This document shows, one piece after another, positions 8,372 through 16,238 of a stretch of 36,712 nucleotides of DNA (positions are counted from its first letter, which is position 1; every line of letters starts with the position of its first letter). Origin of the DNA: Alphaproteobacteria bacterium (GTDB taxonomy: Bacteria; Pseudomonadota; Alphaproteobacteria; SMXS01). Under the pieces are notes generated by a model. The model worked only from the letters and a program-made list of their open reading frames with translations. It searched no databases and had not been told where the DNA came from. Position numbers and translations under genes: made by a program. The stretch is taken from the NCBI GenBank assembly GCA_016124315.1, contig WGNW01000053.1:1-36712 (forward strand), given 5' to 3'.

Positions 8372-9412
8372 CTAGAGTTCCTGTCGGTGAACAATGCGGT
8401 GACAGTTAGCGCATAGGCAAATCAGATCCGAAAGCCGCGTGCGCGTGTTGCCATCCATGGCCGCAACCGCGACCCTTGCATGGTGAACTTCAATACAGGC
8501 GTCACCGTACTCCCCGAGGCTCTTGGCCGTGATGTGGCAGCGCTCACACGACAATTCGCCATGCTGCTCGATGAACGAACGTTTCTTTGCCCTACTGAGG
8601 CCAGGCGCTCGCTCTCTGCGCAAGTGAGCGACCCGGCGAGGTGTTCCCTCAGCCCAAGTTCTTTCATCATCGATCTCCGACGCTGAGATGGGAATGATCT
8701 CATCCTTCTCTACGATGGGGTATCCCGCGGCTTCGATAATGGAAAAGCATGGTGTACCCCATCCGGCCGAAAAGTCATGAGGTGTAGCGGGACGACCAAT
8801 TATCTCGCTGAGCGCAATTCCGAACACTGCCTTCGGCGGCAAGCGGTCGCCCGACGGTAACAGCACATCGTACTTGGTGGATTCAGCAAAGCCATGCTCT
8901 GTTCCGGCTCGGTACGCTGCGATTGCCGCATCGATCATGGATTGCTGGACCATTCTCAACGTGGCTGCCGGCAAGCTCGTGCTTTCGATAGACTCAGCCT
9001 TAAGTGTCACCATCAGTTCGGAGGTCGACAGGCCCGGTATTAGGAGCTTTACACGCTTGGTGCTATTGCCATGGCCCGCGGACCCTTCAGGTCGTCCCTT
9101 CGCGGCGCCACGCTGTGCGATTGCAGAGAGTACAGTTTCGACCGGTTGCTGGAACTCGGAGACAGTCAATAACAACCTCTCTGACTCAGGCCATCTGCGA
9201 GCGACAGCGCTGTCCAGCCACGCACCGGTTGGGATATGGCCCGCGGCTCGGAGGCGTAGCAGTATCAGTCTCAGCGCTTGTCTATAGTCGGGATTTCTGA
9301 GGTTGGGCTGCCCGAAGGCACCTCCCCGACTGTGGAGTATGATCGTGCCATCATGGAGTTCGACCTTCGCGTTAAGATTCAGGCCGTTATCGTCGACAAT
9401 GTTGGTGATCAT
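8372..9412 (-). CDS. HNH endonuclease with ScoMcrA-like sensor region, probable restriction enzyme
   Basis: The C-terminal HNH nuclease is complete: Cys289-x2-Cys292 (LSCERC), EVHH with His310/His311, DLICLCANCH with Cys334-x2-Cys337, and a final His342. This zinc-stabilised beta-beta-alpha fold cleaves DNA. The middle region (about 160-236) reads PPKAVFGIAL, then DFSAGWG, then FSIIEAAGYPIVEKDE. That resembles the small domain found ahead of HNH domains in McrA-type, modification-dependent restriction enzymes. The N-terminal 105 residues are not assigned. With no methyltransferase alongside, a type IV-like defence nuclease is plausible. The start at 9412 has a GAGGGA site about 10 nt away. 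The identity as an HNH nuclease is firm; the target specificity is inferred. Confidence 0.82.
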   Translation of the reverse strand: MITNIVDDNGLNLNAKVELHDGTIILHSRGGAFGQPNLRNPDYRQALRLILLRLRAAGHIPTGAWLDSAVARRWPESERLLLTVSEFQQPVETVLSAIAQRGAAKGRPEGSAGHGNSTKRVKLLIPGLSTSELMVTLKAESIESTSLPAATLRMVQQSMIDAAIAAYRAGTEHGFAESTKYDVLLPSGDRLPPKAVFGIALSEIIGRPATPHDFSAGWGTPCFSIIEAAGYPIVEKDEIIPISASEIDDERTWAEGTPRRVAHLRRERAPGLSRAKKRSFIEQHGELSCERCHITAKSLGEYGDACIEVHHARVAVAAMDGNTRTRLSDLICLCANCHRIVHRQEL

Positions 9413-9837
9413 CTCGATAAAGTCCCTCGGTAATAGTCAGCGCTAACAGCCAATCGACTGCGTGTCAGGGGGTACATCAACGACCATGATGTCCACAACG
9501 CCATTGTCGGTGACCCACCTGGGCTGACAAGGAATGAGCATGGGACTACGATCGACGCCAACATGCCGCTGTAGTGGTCACAGGGGGTCAGGGAGTGACC
9601 GCCTCCTGTTCCCGAGCTCCTGTGGGGCCGGAAACCGAGATGGTTCTCTGTGGCCTCTGTAGAGTCGGGGGCGACATTCACCTTGGATGGGAATTGAAGG
9701 CACGAGCGACTAGAGTGATGGATGTGTTGCCAATCCGTAACAGTTATACGTGTATGAAGGAGCGCACCGGGTGAGACACCGATTAGGCCGGAGTCTCGGA
9801 GTCCCCTTAACCCTCTCACTTACGATCATCAATGAAA
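9413..9837. other. Gap in the island with no convincing gene
   Basis: A 136-codon open frame on the minus strand (9409-9819) overlaps the start of the HNH gene, lacks a ribosome binding site and has low-complexity composition, so I do not call it. This stretch presumably carries the HNH promoter and leads into the palindromic region ahead of the polymerase-like gene. Confidence 0.4.
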
Positions 9838-9975
9838 GGAGTGTTCCCTACCTCGCTTCCAGGTTCATCATCACTCGTAGGATGCCCTCTCAGAAGGATA
9901 CTGAACATCTTCTTCATCAGAAGAGTGATGCGGCCTGAAGGAACACTCTCCGGATACCTATAGGACACCGGAGAG
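9838..9975 (+). promoter_or_regulatory. Palindrome-rich leader, possible origin or control region of the polymerase-like gene
   Basis: Several nested inverted repeats crowd here. GAGTGTTCC (9839-9847) pairs with GGAACACTC (9940-9948). CATCACTC (9869-9876) pairs with GAGTGATG (9923-9930). TCTTCT (9908-9913) pairs with AGAAGA (9919-9924). A 30-nt dyad at 9946-9975 has arms CTCTCCGG/CCGGAGAG and a CCTATAGG centre, with 12 of 15 positions symmetric. The set ends 28 nt before the AAGGAGG of the next gene. It could be a protein-binding origin, an operator or a structured leader RNA. Confidence 0.5.
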
Positions 9976-10021
9976 GAGAGAGGGAGCGTTAACCAATAAC
10001 AGTAAGGAGGTTACCTTCCCC

Positions 10022-11428
10022 GTGAGCTTCGACGACGGCGCACTTTTCCTTGCACTCGACCTGAGACCCATCACGGATCGTCCGCTCCAGTTCGCTGATG
10101 CGGTCAGGCAATTGATGCCGACGCGAAAGAGAGCACTCAGGAAGGCCGACGAATGCAAGCTTCGCCAGGGGATTGCCCGGCTGGCAGGCCGCCTCGTCCT
10201 CAACCATGCCAATGCCGAAGGTGGATGGAGTTTCAGGTCGTTCAGTGCGAACACCTTCACTCGCCAGCCTCTCGGCTACCGTCAATTCATCGGCGTTAAG
10301 GACACCCTAATTGAGAATGGCCTACTGGAAGTCGCTACCGGCAAGCAGCGTCCTCACCCCTTTGCGGATGGGAAGTACGTGCCACTCTACAGCTCCCGGC
10401 TGAGGCCCACCGCTGGGTTTCTTGAGCTGGCGAGGTCGTTCGACCTTACACCAGAGTCTATCTTCGTTCACTACACGCAGGAAGCGGCTCCACTGAGGCG
10501 TCAGGCCGACAGGGAAGTCCTGGAGTTGCGAGCAGCATCCGTGAAGTTCCGTGCAGACAAGTTCCCAGGGCTGCCGATGGACTTCGCTCTGACGCCGCCT
10601 CTCATGCGCATGGCCAATCAGATCAAAGACCTCAATCGCTTCCTTCGCTCGTTCGAGATAACAGGGCCATCCTTCGTGAGCTACTACAGGGTTTTCAACA
10701 ACGGTGACCGAAAGGGTTTCGCGTGGAATAAGGGCGGTCGGCTCTACGCTAGGGGCGGCTTCCAGAATGCCGGCAAGCAAGACCGTCTGAGGATGATGAT
10801 AGGCGGGTCACCCGTGGTTGAAATTGACATCACCGCCAGCCACCTGACGATCTACGCAGCCATGAAGGGACACCCTCTGCCCACGGGCATTGATCCGTAT
10901 ATCATCTCGGACGACTTGAGCCGGGCGTACGTCAAGGCGTGGTTTACGGTTACACTTGGGCTTGGGTCATTCCTCAGGGCGTGGCCTTCCGAGACGGCAA
11001 GGAAGCTCAGGCAAGAGGGGCTAGATATAGGCGGAGATCGCACCATCGATGCAGTAGGCGAACGCATCCTGGCCGCGTACCCGTTTCTTGTCTCAATGCC
11101 CGAAGACAATATCTCGTGGGCAGACCTTCAGTTCATCGAGAGTGAGGCCGTCTTCAAGGCCATGCTGCACCTAAAGGACGCCTACAGCATTCCTGCGCTT
11201 TCCGTCTTTGACAGCATCATCGTCAAAGAGACGGACGCCGAACCGGCCCAAGCTCTGCTGATGGATCACTATGCATTCGAGGTGGGCGTGTATCCAATGC
11301 TGAAGGTCAAACGTCCCGATAGACCAAGTAAGGTCATCAATCCTGAAGACAGGAAGGCCATGAAGCCTGCGCTGGTCGCTGCGCCAAAGAAGATAGCTAG
11401 TGCATTGGAGCGTACTCGGAGAGCCTGA
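10022..11428 (+). CDS. Palm-domain protein resembling single-subunit (Pol A / T7 RNAP-like) polymerases
   Basis: The 468-residue protein begins at a GTG with AAGGAGG 11 nt upstream. Motifs in the order of family A and T7-type polymerases are visible. A motif A-like stretch is VVEIDITASHLTIYAAM (Asp269, compare DYSQIEL). A fingers-like stretch is R301-x3-K305 running to TLGLGS (compare R-x3-K and MTLAYGS). A motif C-like stretch is LSVFDSIIV (Asp397, compare VHDS or VHDE). GGRLYARGGFQN precedes motif A, as in a broad family of uncharacterised proteins I recall from plasmids and phages. No 3'-5' exonuclease or helicase is seen. It is the last island gene before attR and is a candidate replication or primer-synthesis protein. 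Gene status is firm; polymerase activity is a hypothesis. Confidence 0.6.
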   Translation: MSFDDGALFLALDLRPITDRPLQFADAVRQLMPTRKRALRKADECKLRQGIARLAGRLVLNHANAEGGWSFRSFSANTFTRQPLGYRQFIGVKDTLIENGLLEVATGKQRPHPFADGKYVPLYSSRLRPTAGFLELARSFDLTPESIFVHYTQEAAPLRRQADREVLELRAASVKFRADKFPGLPMDFALTPPLMRMANQIKDLNRFLRSFEITGPSFVSYYRVFNNGDRKGFAWNKGGRLYARGGFQNAGKQDRLRMMIGGSPVVEIDITASHLTIYAAMKGHPLPTGIDPYIISDDLSRAYVKAWFTVTLGLGSFLRAWPSETARKLRQEGLDIGGDRTIDAVGERILAAYPFLVSMPEDNISWADLQFIESEAVFKAMLHLKDAYSIPALSVFDSIIVKETDAEPAQALLMDHYAFEVGVYPMLKVKRPDRPSKVINPEDRKAMKPALVAAPKKIASALERTRRA

Positions 11429-11700
11429 TAACGCAGCTACATCGGCTCAGAAGGTGCGAGGTATCGAGGGTGTGCCGCCGAGGTACACTCAAGTTGCGAC
11501 GCCGCTAAGCCGGTAGCGAGCCATGCCGACATGCCAAGCGGCTGGCCGTCTGTGTTCGCTTCGCGGGCACAGTATGGTCACGCACAGGCGGTGAAAAGTG
11601 CTTGCCGCCAGCCTCGTGGCACGCTATTGATGCTTCGCTAACAGGCTGGTTTCAAAGGATTAACCGGGCCACATGGCAGTTGGAGTGACCGTCGCTGGCG
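11429..11700. other. Right end of the island, no gene seen
   Basis: From the stop of the polymerase-like gene to attR I find no credible gene on either strand, no terminator-like hairpin and no RNA gene I recognise. The minus-strand frame that crosses attR is the antisense of the tRNA fragment. Confidence 0.5.
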
Positions 11701-11751
11701 GCGTTCGCAATGCGAAGGTCAGGGGTTCGATTCCCCTCGGCTCCACCATTT
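11701..11751 (+). repeat. attR: right 51-nt direct repeat (tRNA-Ala 3' fragment)
   Basis: Exact copy of 3380-3430. The 5' half of the tRNA is absent here (upstream bases do not match), so this is the displaced chromosomal 3' end left by integration, not a second tRNA gene. Chromosomal sequence resumes after it. Confidence 0.93.
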
Positions 11752-11800
11752 TCCACGGCAGCTGTTCCGCCCGCTGCGACGTCCTTTAGAGGGATTCCGG

Positions 11801-12292
11801 TCAATAGTTGATAGGCTTGCCTCCGTCTTTCGGCAGGTTGGACTGTTTCTTGAGCGAGTCGCCGAACCCAGTGAAGTTGAGCAGACGGTTCGACCACTTG
11901 TCCCAGACCCGCCGGACCCAGGAGCCGTCGTCGTTCCAATTCAGCACCTTCTCGACGTTTCGGGCCTTCCACTGCCGGTCGACCTGCGCCTCACAAATGG
12001 AGTATTCGTCGACCTGTTCGATGGTCTGCGGCTGGCCCGGCACGATCCCCGCCTTTGCCCGGCATATGGAATACATATCCTGATAGATGGATTGCAGAGC
12101 CTCCGACACCTCGACGGCGGCTTCCGCCCCGTCACTGCCCAGCTTTATCGCCAGGAGGTAGCGGTCCACCGCCGTTTTCAGGGGTGCTGGAATCTTGCCG
12201 CCTACCTTCTCGATGTCCTTCATGAATTCCTCCACGATCGCAATCTTGCGTCGGGATTCTTCAATATTCTTTTTGATAGCTTCGTCGGTCAT
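11801..12292 (-). CDS. Hypothetical helical protein
   Basis: I take the start at the ATG 12292, preceded by GGAG in AATGGAGTCTCC; the frame is open 16 codons further without support. The 163 residues have a charged helical N-terminus (MTDEAIKKNIEESRRKIAIV), a second helical stretch (LLAIKLGSDGAEAAVEVSEA), and a Trp-rich C-terminal third (QWKARNVEKVLNWNDDGSWV). No signal peptide or membrane span is visible and no family is recognised. The gene ends 50 nt outside attR, so it belongs to the chromosome and was close to the tRNA before the island arrived. Its composition is lower in GC than the housekeeping genes, which suggests this side of the tRNA is also a variable locus. Confidence 0.65.
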   Translation of the reverse strand: MTDEAIKKNIEESRRKIAIVEEFMKDIEKVGGKIPAPLKTAVDRYLLAIKLGSDGAEAAVEVSEALQSIYQDMYSICRAKAGIVPGQPQTIEQVDEYSICEAQVDRQWKARNVEKVLNWNDDGSWVRRVWDKWSNRLLNFTGFGDSLKKQSNLPKDGGKPINY

Positions 12293-12726
12293 GGAGACTC
12301 CATTGGAGGCAGAGCTATAAGGATGGTAAGCCAGCGGCAACCGCGTGAAGAAAAAATTCCCAACGTCTTTCCAGTGCTGCTGGAGATTGGCTTCTGTTAC
12401 TCGAAAATATTACCTGATACTGCCTGGAGGTGCCACAATATTGACTTTCGCGGGCCGGACTGGAGATATTCCCTGGAGCGGCGAGGTGGTGCGGCGGCAG
12501 ACGTCCCGTACAAGCTGACGGCGTGACGCGTGTTGCCAGCCGATATTCGTTGCGGTTGCGGTCCGGACGAATAATTCATACAAAATAAAATGTCGCCAAG
12601 AGCGACCGCTTGGCGGCTGACTCCAGCAGGTCCATTTTCTGCCGGCTGCACGGAAGATCGCATGCTTCTTCGCGTTTCTTGCGCTGCCCTTCTCCGGCGC
12701 CGAAGCTGAACAGGAAGGAGATGCCC
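12293..12726. other. AT-richer intergenic region ahead of the secreted paralogs
   Basis: This 434-nt gap has no supported gene. It contains an AT-rich segment at 12570-12592 and the candidate promoter and hairpin described at 12556-12615. Open frames on the minus strand are antisense to the secreted-protein genes or to this leader. Confidence 0.45.
12556..12615 (+). promoter_or_regulatory. Candidate promoter and leader hairpin for the secreted paralog pair
   Basis: TTGCGG (12556-12561) and TACAAA (12579-12584) are 17 nt apart in an AT-rich island. CGCCAAG (12594-12600) and CTTGGCG (12609-12615) form a perfect 7-bp stem with an 8-nt loop just after the expected transcription start, about 110 nt before the first gene. 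Confidence 0.35.
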
Positions 12727-13221
12727 ATGTCGCGTCGCACCCTCGCCGCCCTGGCCGCCGTCATGCTGGCGCTGCCCGTCGCCGCTCATGCCGAGGACGA
12801 CTGCAAGAAGGACAGCGCGCCCAAATACCCGGCCGCCGAGTACACGGTGCGCTACGAGATCAAGCTGAAGAACAAGTCGAAGGAAACGCTGCTTGCGGAT
12901 TTCTACGCGACGCACACCGACCTCAAGACGAAGGTGACCGGCGCCAGCAAGAAGGTCACGTCGAAGGCGCTGTCGCCGGGTCAGGGCGTGACGGTGATCG
13001 ACAATGTTCCCAAAGGCACCGAGGTGAAGGTGGAGACCAAGCTGAAGAGCTATGACGGGACCATGACGTTCGACCCCACCTCCTTCTCGGTCAAGAACGT
13101 CAGCGGCGGCGGACGGATCTACTTCTACGCCGGGCCGTTCGATTCGAAGATCACCTGCGACCGGCGGTATGGCAGCGACAGCCACCGCTGGTTCGTCAAT
13201 TATGTCGTCAATTCCAAGTAG
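12727..13221 (+). CDS. Secreted protein of unknown family, paralog 1
   Basis: The start is the ATG at 12727, six bases behind AAGGAG; an ATG at 12721 touches that site and is unlikely. The 164 residues begin with a clear Sec signal peptide (MSRRTLAALAAVMLALPVAAHA, then EDDC). The mature domain is rich in beta-strand patterns: VRYEIKLKNKSKETLLADFY, KVEVKTKLKSYDG, ending ITCDRRYG and WFVNYVVNSK. Two conserved cysteines (DDC near the mature N-terminus and TCDR near the end) suggest a disulphide. It shares its layout with the next gene, so the pair arose by duplication. It is probably periplasmic or extracellular. Function unknown. Confidence 0.8.
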   Translation: MSRRTLAALAAVMLALPVAAHAEDDCKKDSAPKYPAAEYTVRYEIKLKNKSKETLLADFYATHTDLKTKVTGASKKVTSKALSPGQGVTVIDNVPKGTEVKVETKLKSYDGTMTFDPTSFSVKNVSGGGRIYFYAGPFDSKITCDRRYGSDSHRWFVNYVVNSK

Positions 13222-13263
13222 GGCGGCGGGCCGGGCCCGGCGCGCAATGGACGAGGAAGTGTA

Positions 13264-13761
13264 ATGATGAACAGGTTCCTGGGGCTGGCGCTCGCCGCGG
13301 CGGTCGCCCTGCCGTCGACGGCCTTCGCGGTGGACGACTGCACGAAGCCGAGCGAGTGGAAACCGGTCAAGGACGATACGGCCTTCAAGCGGGTGAAGGT
13401 GCAGATCTCGGTGCGGAACGACACCGACGGCGTCGTCATCGCCCAGTTCAACTGGACCGATACCGCCGGCAACAAGCTGCAGGGACCGACCAAGTCCATG
13501 GTGAACGGGCAAAGCGTCCGGAACGAGATGATCATCAAGGGCGTCGACGGCACGGCCGACTTCCAGACCGTGCTCGGCGACTACGGCACGGCCCGGTTCC
13601 AGATGAAATTCAAGGAGATCAAGGAATCCCGGTTCATGCCGCTCCGTTTTCCGGACAACGTCAAGTGCGACCGGAACTTCGCCGGGAAGGACAACATCTG
13701 GAAGATCAACTACACGGTGCAGCCGCCGACGTCGAAGCTGCCGCCCAGCGTCCAGCGGTAA
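13264..13761 (+). CDS. Secreted protein of unknown family, paralog 2
   Basis: The gene lies 42 nt behind paralog 1 with GAGGAAG before the ATG. It encodes 165 residues with a signal peptide (MMNRFLGLALAAAVALPSTAFA, then VDDC). It shares with paralog 1 the DDC after cleavage, an R/K-V-x-I-x-V-x-N strand, a K-G-x3-T/D segment in mid-protein, CDR about 35 residues from the end, and a final W-x-I/V-N-Y-x-V strand. Overall identity is low, so the duplication is old. The pair looks like an operon transcribed from the region before 12727. The fold is probably an all-beta sandwich, by inference only. Confidence 0.8.
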   Translation: MMNRFLGLALAAAVALPSTAFAVDDCTKPSEWKPVKDDTAFKRVKVQISVRNDTDGVVIAQFNWTDTAGNKLQGPTKSMVNGQSVRNEMIIKGVDGTADFQTVLGDYGTARFQMKFKEIKESRFMPLRFPDNVKCDRNFAGKDNIWKINYTVQPPTSKLPPSVQR

Positions 13762-13892
13762 TTCCCCGAGGACGGCCGGCGCACTCCCGCCGGCCTGCGG
13801 CACGCAACATATTAATCATCGACGATGAATTTATTTTGACGCCTGGCGTTCCGGGGCTAGAGTGCGGGCTTTCCAGGCAAGGAGGCCGCGCG

Positions 13893-14435
13893 ATGAGCGA
13901 GAATTACGACGACGTGACCCAGTACGGGCTCGAGCCCGAGCGCGAGAGGGAGCTTCTCGACACGCAGCACGAGTGCACCTTCATCTGGTCCAACAAGCAG
14001 GGCCATCCCATCGGCGTGATCATGGCCTACGTGCACCGGGACGGCAAACTCTGGCTGACCGCCGCTCGCCACCGCGCCCGAATTCCCGCCATCCGGCGCG
14101 ACGGCCGCTCCTCGGTGGTGATCAGTTCGTCGGGCACCGGCATGGGTGGCGGCAAGACCATCACCTACAAGGGCAGCACCGTGGTCCACGACGACAACCC
14201 GGAGGTGAAGGCCTGGTTCTATCCCATGCTGGCGGCGGCCATCGCCGCTCCGCAGACCGACGCGGGCGACTTCAACCGGGGGCTGGTGCCAGAGCTGTTC
14301 GTGAAGTTCCTCGATACCCCCGAGCGGGTGATCCTGGAGTTCACGCCCGAGAAGAGCATCCTGTTCGACGGCGACAAGATGGCCAAGGCCACGTCCAAGG
14401 CCTATGCCGAGTTCGTCGCGCAGCAGCAGGGCTGA
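13893..14435 (+). CDS. Pyridoxamine 5'-phosphate oxidase-like (FMN split-barrel) family protein
   Basis: The 180-residue protein starts at an ATG with AAGGAGG 7 nt upstream. The pattern HECTFIWSNKQGHPIGVIMAY, then DGKLWLTAARHRARIPAIRRDGRSSVVISS is that of small split-barrel flavin proteins: a substrate-facing strand, then a strand ending before an R-x-R/K element that binds FMN phosphate, then the next strand. Such proteins use FMN, F420 or haem, and most single members have unknown substrates. It stands alone on the plus strand, facing the P450 gene tail to tail with a 30-nt gap. True PdxH is unlikely because its C-terminal substrate motif is not seen. Confidence 0.7.
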   Translation: MSENYDDVTQYGLEPERERELLDTQHECTFIWSNKQGHPIGVIMAYVHRDGKLWLTAARHRARIPAIRRDGRSSVVISSSGTGMGGGKTITYKGSTVVHDDNPEVKAWFYPMLAAAIAAPQTDAGDFNRGLVPELFVKFLDTPERVILEFTPEKSILFDGDKMAKATSKAYAEFVAQQQG

Positions 14436-14465
14436 GCGGCCCGCCCCTGTTGACGGCGCCGCCGC

Positions 14466-15668
14466 TCAGGCGGCCGGCGGCCACCGGAGCCGCAGGTTCT
14501 TCATGGTGCGGAGCTGGCCGCTCTCGTAGATGGGCCGGGTGCCCGGCACCAGTTCGAAGTCGGGGATGCGCCTCAGGAACTCCGCGACGGTGATGCGCAC
14601 CTCCAGCCGCGCCAGGTGTTCGCCCAGGCAGCGGTGGGGGCCGACGCCGAAGGTGGTGTGGACCACGCCCCGGCGTCGCGGGTCGAATCGCGCCGGTTCG
14701 TCGCAGGCCCGCGGATCCCGTCCGGCGGACGCGAAGTTGAGCGCCACCCGGTCGCCGGCCTTCAGCGGCACGCCGGCCACCTCGACGTCCCGGCGCACCG
14801 TCCGTGCCGCCGCGACCACGGGCGGATAGAGGCGGACCGCCTCCTCCACCACGGAATCGAGCAGGCCCGGGTCGCCGAGCAGCGCCCGCCGGATGTCGGG
14901 ATGGGCGGCCAGGTGGTAGATCGCCCCCGACATCACGTGGGTGGTGGTGGCCAGGCCGCCGAACACCACGTCGAGGATGGTGTAGACCTTGTCTTCCCAC
15001 GGGCAGGGGGCGCCGTCCCTGTCGACGCCGGCGACGATCAGGTCGACCAGGTCTCCCCGCGGCACCTCGGCCTTCCGCGCCGCGAGGAAGGCTTCCAGAT
15101 AGGCGTGGACGCGGGCAAAGGCCGGGCCTCGTTCCTCCAGCGCGCCGAAGGAGAACGTGTCGATGTCCCGGAAGAGGACCGGCAGGTCGGCGACGGGCAC
15201 CGGCAGGATCTGCTCGAACAGGATGCGGCCCGGCAGGATGGCGGCGTAGTCCGCGACGAACTCGCATTCGCCGCGCCCGGCGATGGCGTCGATGAGTTCG
15301 GCGGCGCAGCGGCGGGCGAAGTCCTCCAGCCCCGCGACGCTGTCGCGGCTGAAATAGGGATTGAGCACCCGGCGCCACGCGTTGTGGTACGGCGGGTCCG
15401 AATCCTCGGGCAGGATCGGGATGGTGCCTTCGGGCGCGTTGAGCTGCCAGCCGTCGGCACTGCTGAAGGTCCGCCAGTCGCGGGCGCACCGCGCCACGTC
15501 CGCATGCTGGTTGATGACGAAATACCCGCTGCCCTCACGGCTGCGCGCCACCGGACACGCGCCGACCAGGGAATCGAGCGTCTCCTCGAACCGGTCCCGC
15601 AGCAGCGGGTCCTCGATCCGGAAATCCGTCCGGAGATCCTCCGGGCTACGCTCCACCGTCCGCGACAT
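14466..15668 (-). CDS. Cytochrome P450
   Basis: This soluble bacterial P450 is 400 residues from the ATG at 15668, which has AAGGGGAC upstream. Visible family features are the K-helix Glu276-x2-Arg279 (EEAVR), the haem-binding loop FGVGPHRCLGEHLAR with Cys347 as thiolate ligand, and the I-helix GGLATTTH at about 237-244. In the I-helix the usual acidic residue before the Thr is Ala240, while Thr241 is kept. P450s insert oxygen from O2 using a ferredoxin partner; no ferredoxin or reductase gene is adjacent. It is divergent from the NIPSNAP-like gene across a 239-nt spacer. The substrate cannot be deduced. Confidence 0.93.
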   Translation of the reverse strand: MSRTVERSPEDLRTDFRIEDPLLRDRFEETLDSLVGACPVARSREGSGYFVINQHADVARCARDWRTFSSADGWQLNAPEGTIPILPEDSDPPYHNAWRRVLNPYFSRDSVAGLEDFARRCAAELIDAIAGRGECEFVADYAAILPGRILFEQILPVPVADLPVLFRDIDTFSFGALEERGPAFARVHAYLEAFLAARKAEVPRGDLVDLIVAGVDRDGAPCPWEDKVYTILDVVFGGLATTTHVMSGAIYHLAAHPDIRRALLGDPGLLDSVVEEAVRLYPPVVAAARTVRRDVEVAGVPLKAGDRVALNFASAGRDPRACDEPARFDPRRRGVVHTTFGVGPHRCLGEHLARLEVRITVAEFLRRIPDFELVPGTRPIYESGQLRTMKNLRLRWPPAA

Positions 15669-15907
15669 GGCGTCCCCTTTTCGTCCGGCGTCGCCGCGGC
15701 GCCCGCACACCGGGGGCCGCAGCGAGCCTGATAAGACGGTATCGTCCGGCGTTCGCCGGAACAAGCGCCGTGCCGCCCTTCCGGTGCAGCCGCCCGCCGG
15801 CCGGACGCGGGCCGCTTCTCCCGCACGGAGTTTTCGGTGGAAATGGTGACCTGACACGCGTCATTCTACCGGCGCCGGAAGGTCGTCTCGAAACTGGGAG
15901 AAGTCTG

Positions 15908-16222
15908 ATGTCGTCACCCCTCTACCTCCATGTCACCCTCAAGGTCCGCATGGACGGCTACCACCGGTTCTGCGAGGCCATGGCCAAGCAGGTGCCGATC
16001 ATCGAGAGCCACGGCTGGAAACTGGTGGGCGCCTGGGTCACCACCGTGGGCCGCCTGCACACGGTGATCGACATCTGGGAGATCGCGGACGCCAACGCCT
16101 ACAACGAGGTGATGAAGAAGGTCGCCGCCCGGTCCGACTACAAGGAGTTCTGGGACACCCTCGCCGAAACCCTGGAGGAGGAAGTGGTGACCATGGTGAC
16201 CAAGGTCCCCTACAGCCCCTGA
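15908..16222 (+). CDS. NIPSNAP-like small protein
   Basis: This 104-residue protein has the ferredoxin-like beta-alpha-beta pattern of NIPSNAP/EthD-like proteins: YLHVTLKVRMDGYHRFCEAM, then ESHGWKLVGAWVTTVGRLHTVIDIWEIAD, then a helix with YKEFWDTLAETL. GGGAGAA precedes the ATG. It diverges from the P450 gene, with which it shares the promoter region, and faces the LuxR gene tail to tail with a 16-nt gap. Proteins of this fold often bind small hydrophobic compounds or act as small mono-oxygenase-like enzymes. A shared role with the P450 is inferred from position. Confidence 0.65.
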   Translation: MSSPLYLHVTLKVRMDGYHRFCEAMAKQVPIIESHGWKLVGAWVTTVGRLHTVIDIWEIADANAYNEVMKKVAARSDYKEFWDTLAETLEEEVVTMVTKVPYSP

Positions 16223-16238
16223 GCCTCGCGTCCGGCCG

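Noticed and set aside
9409..9819. A 136-codon minus-strand open frame in the island
   Set aside because: Overlaps the HNH start, no ribosome binding site, Ser/Thr/Pro-rich with no protein-like pattern.
11701..11751. A second tRNA-Ala gene
   Set aside because: Only the 3' half is present; upstream bases cannot form the acceptor and D arms.
11652..11972. Minus-strand open frame across attR with the same GAEGNRTPDLRIANA string
   Set aside because: Antisense of the tRNA fragment; it overlaps the better supported gene at 11801-12292.
12397..13803. A 468-codon minus-strand open frame
   Set aside because: Antisense to the two secreted paralogs, low-complexity Arg/His/Leu composition, no ribosome binding site.
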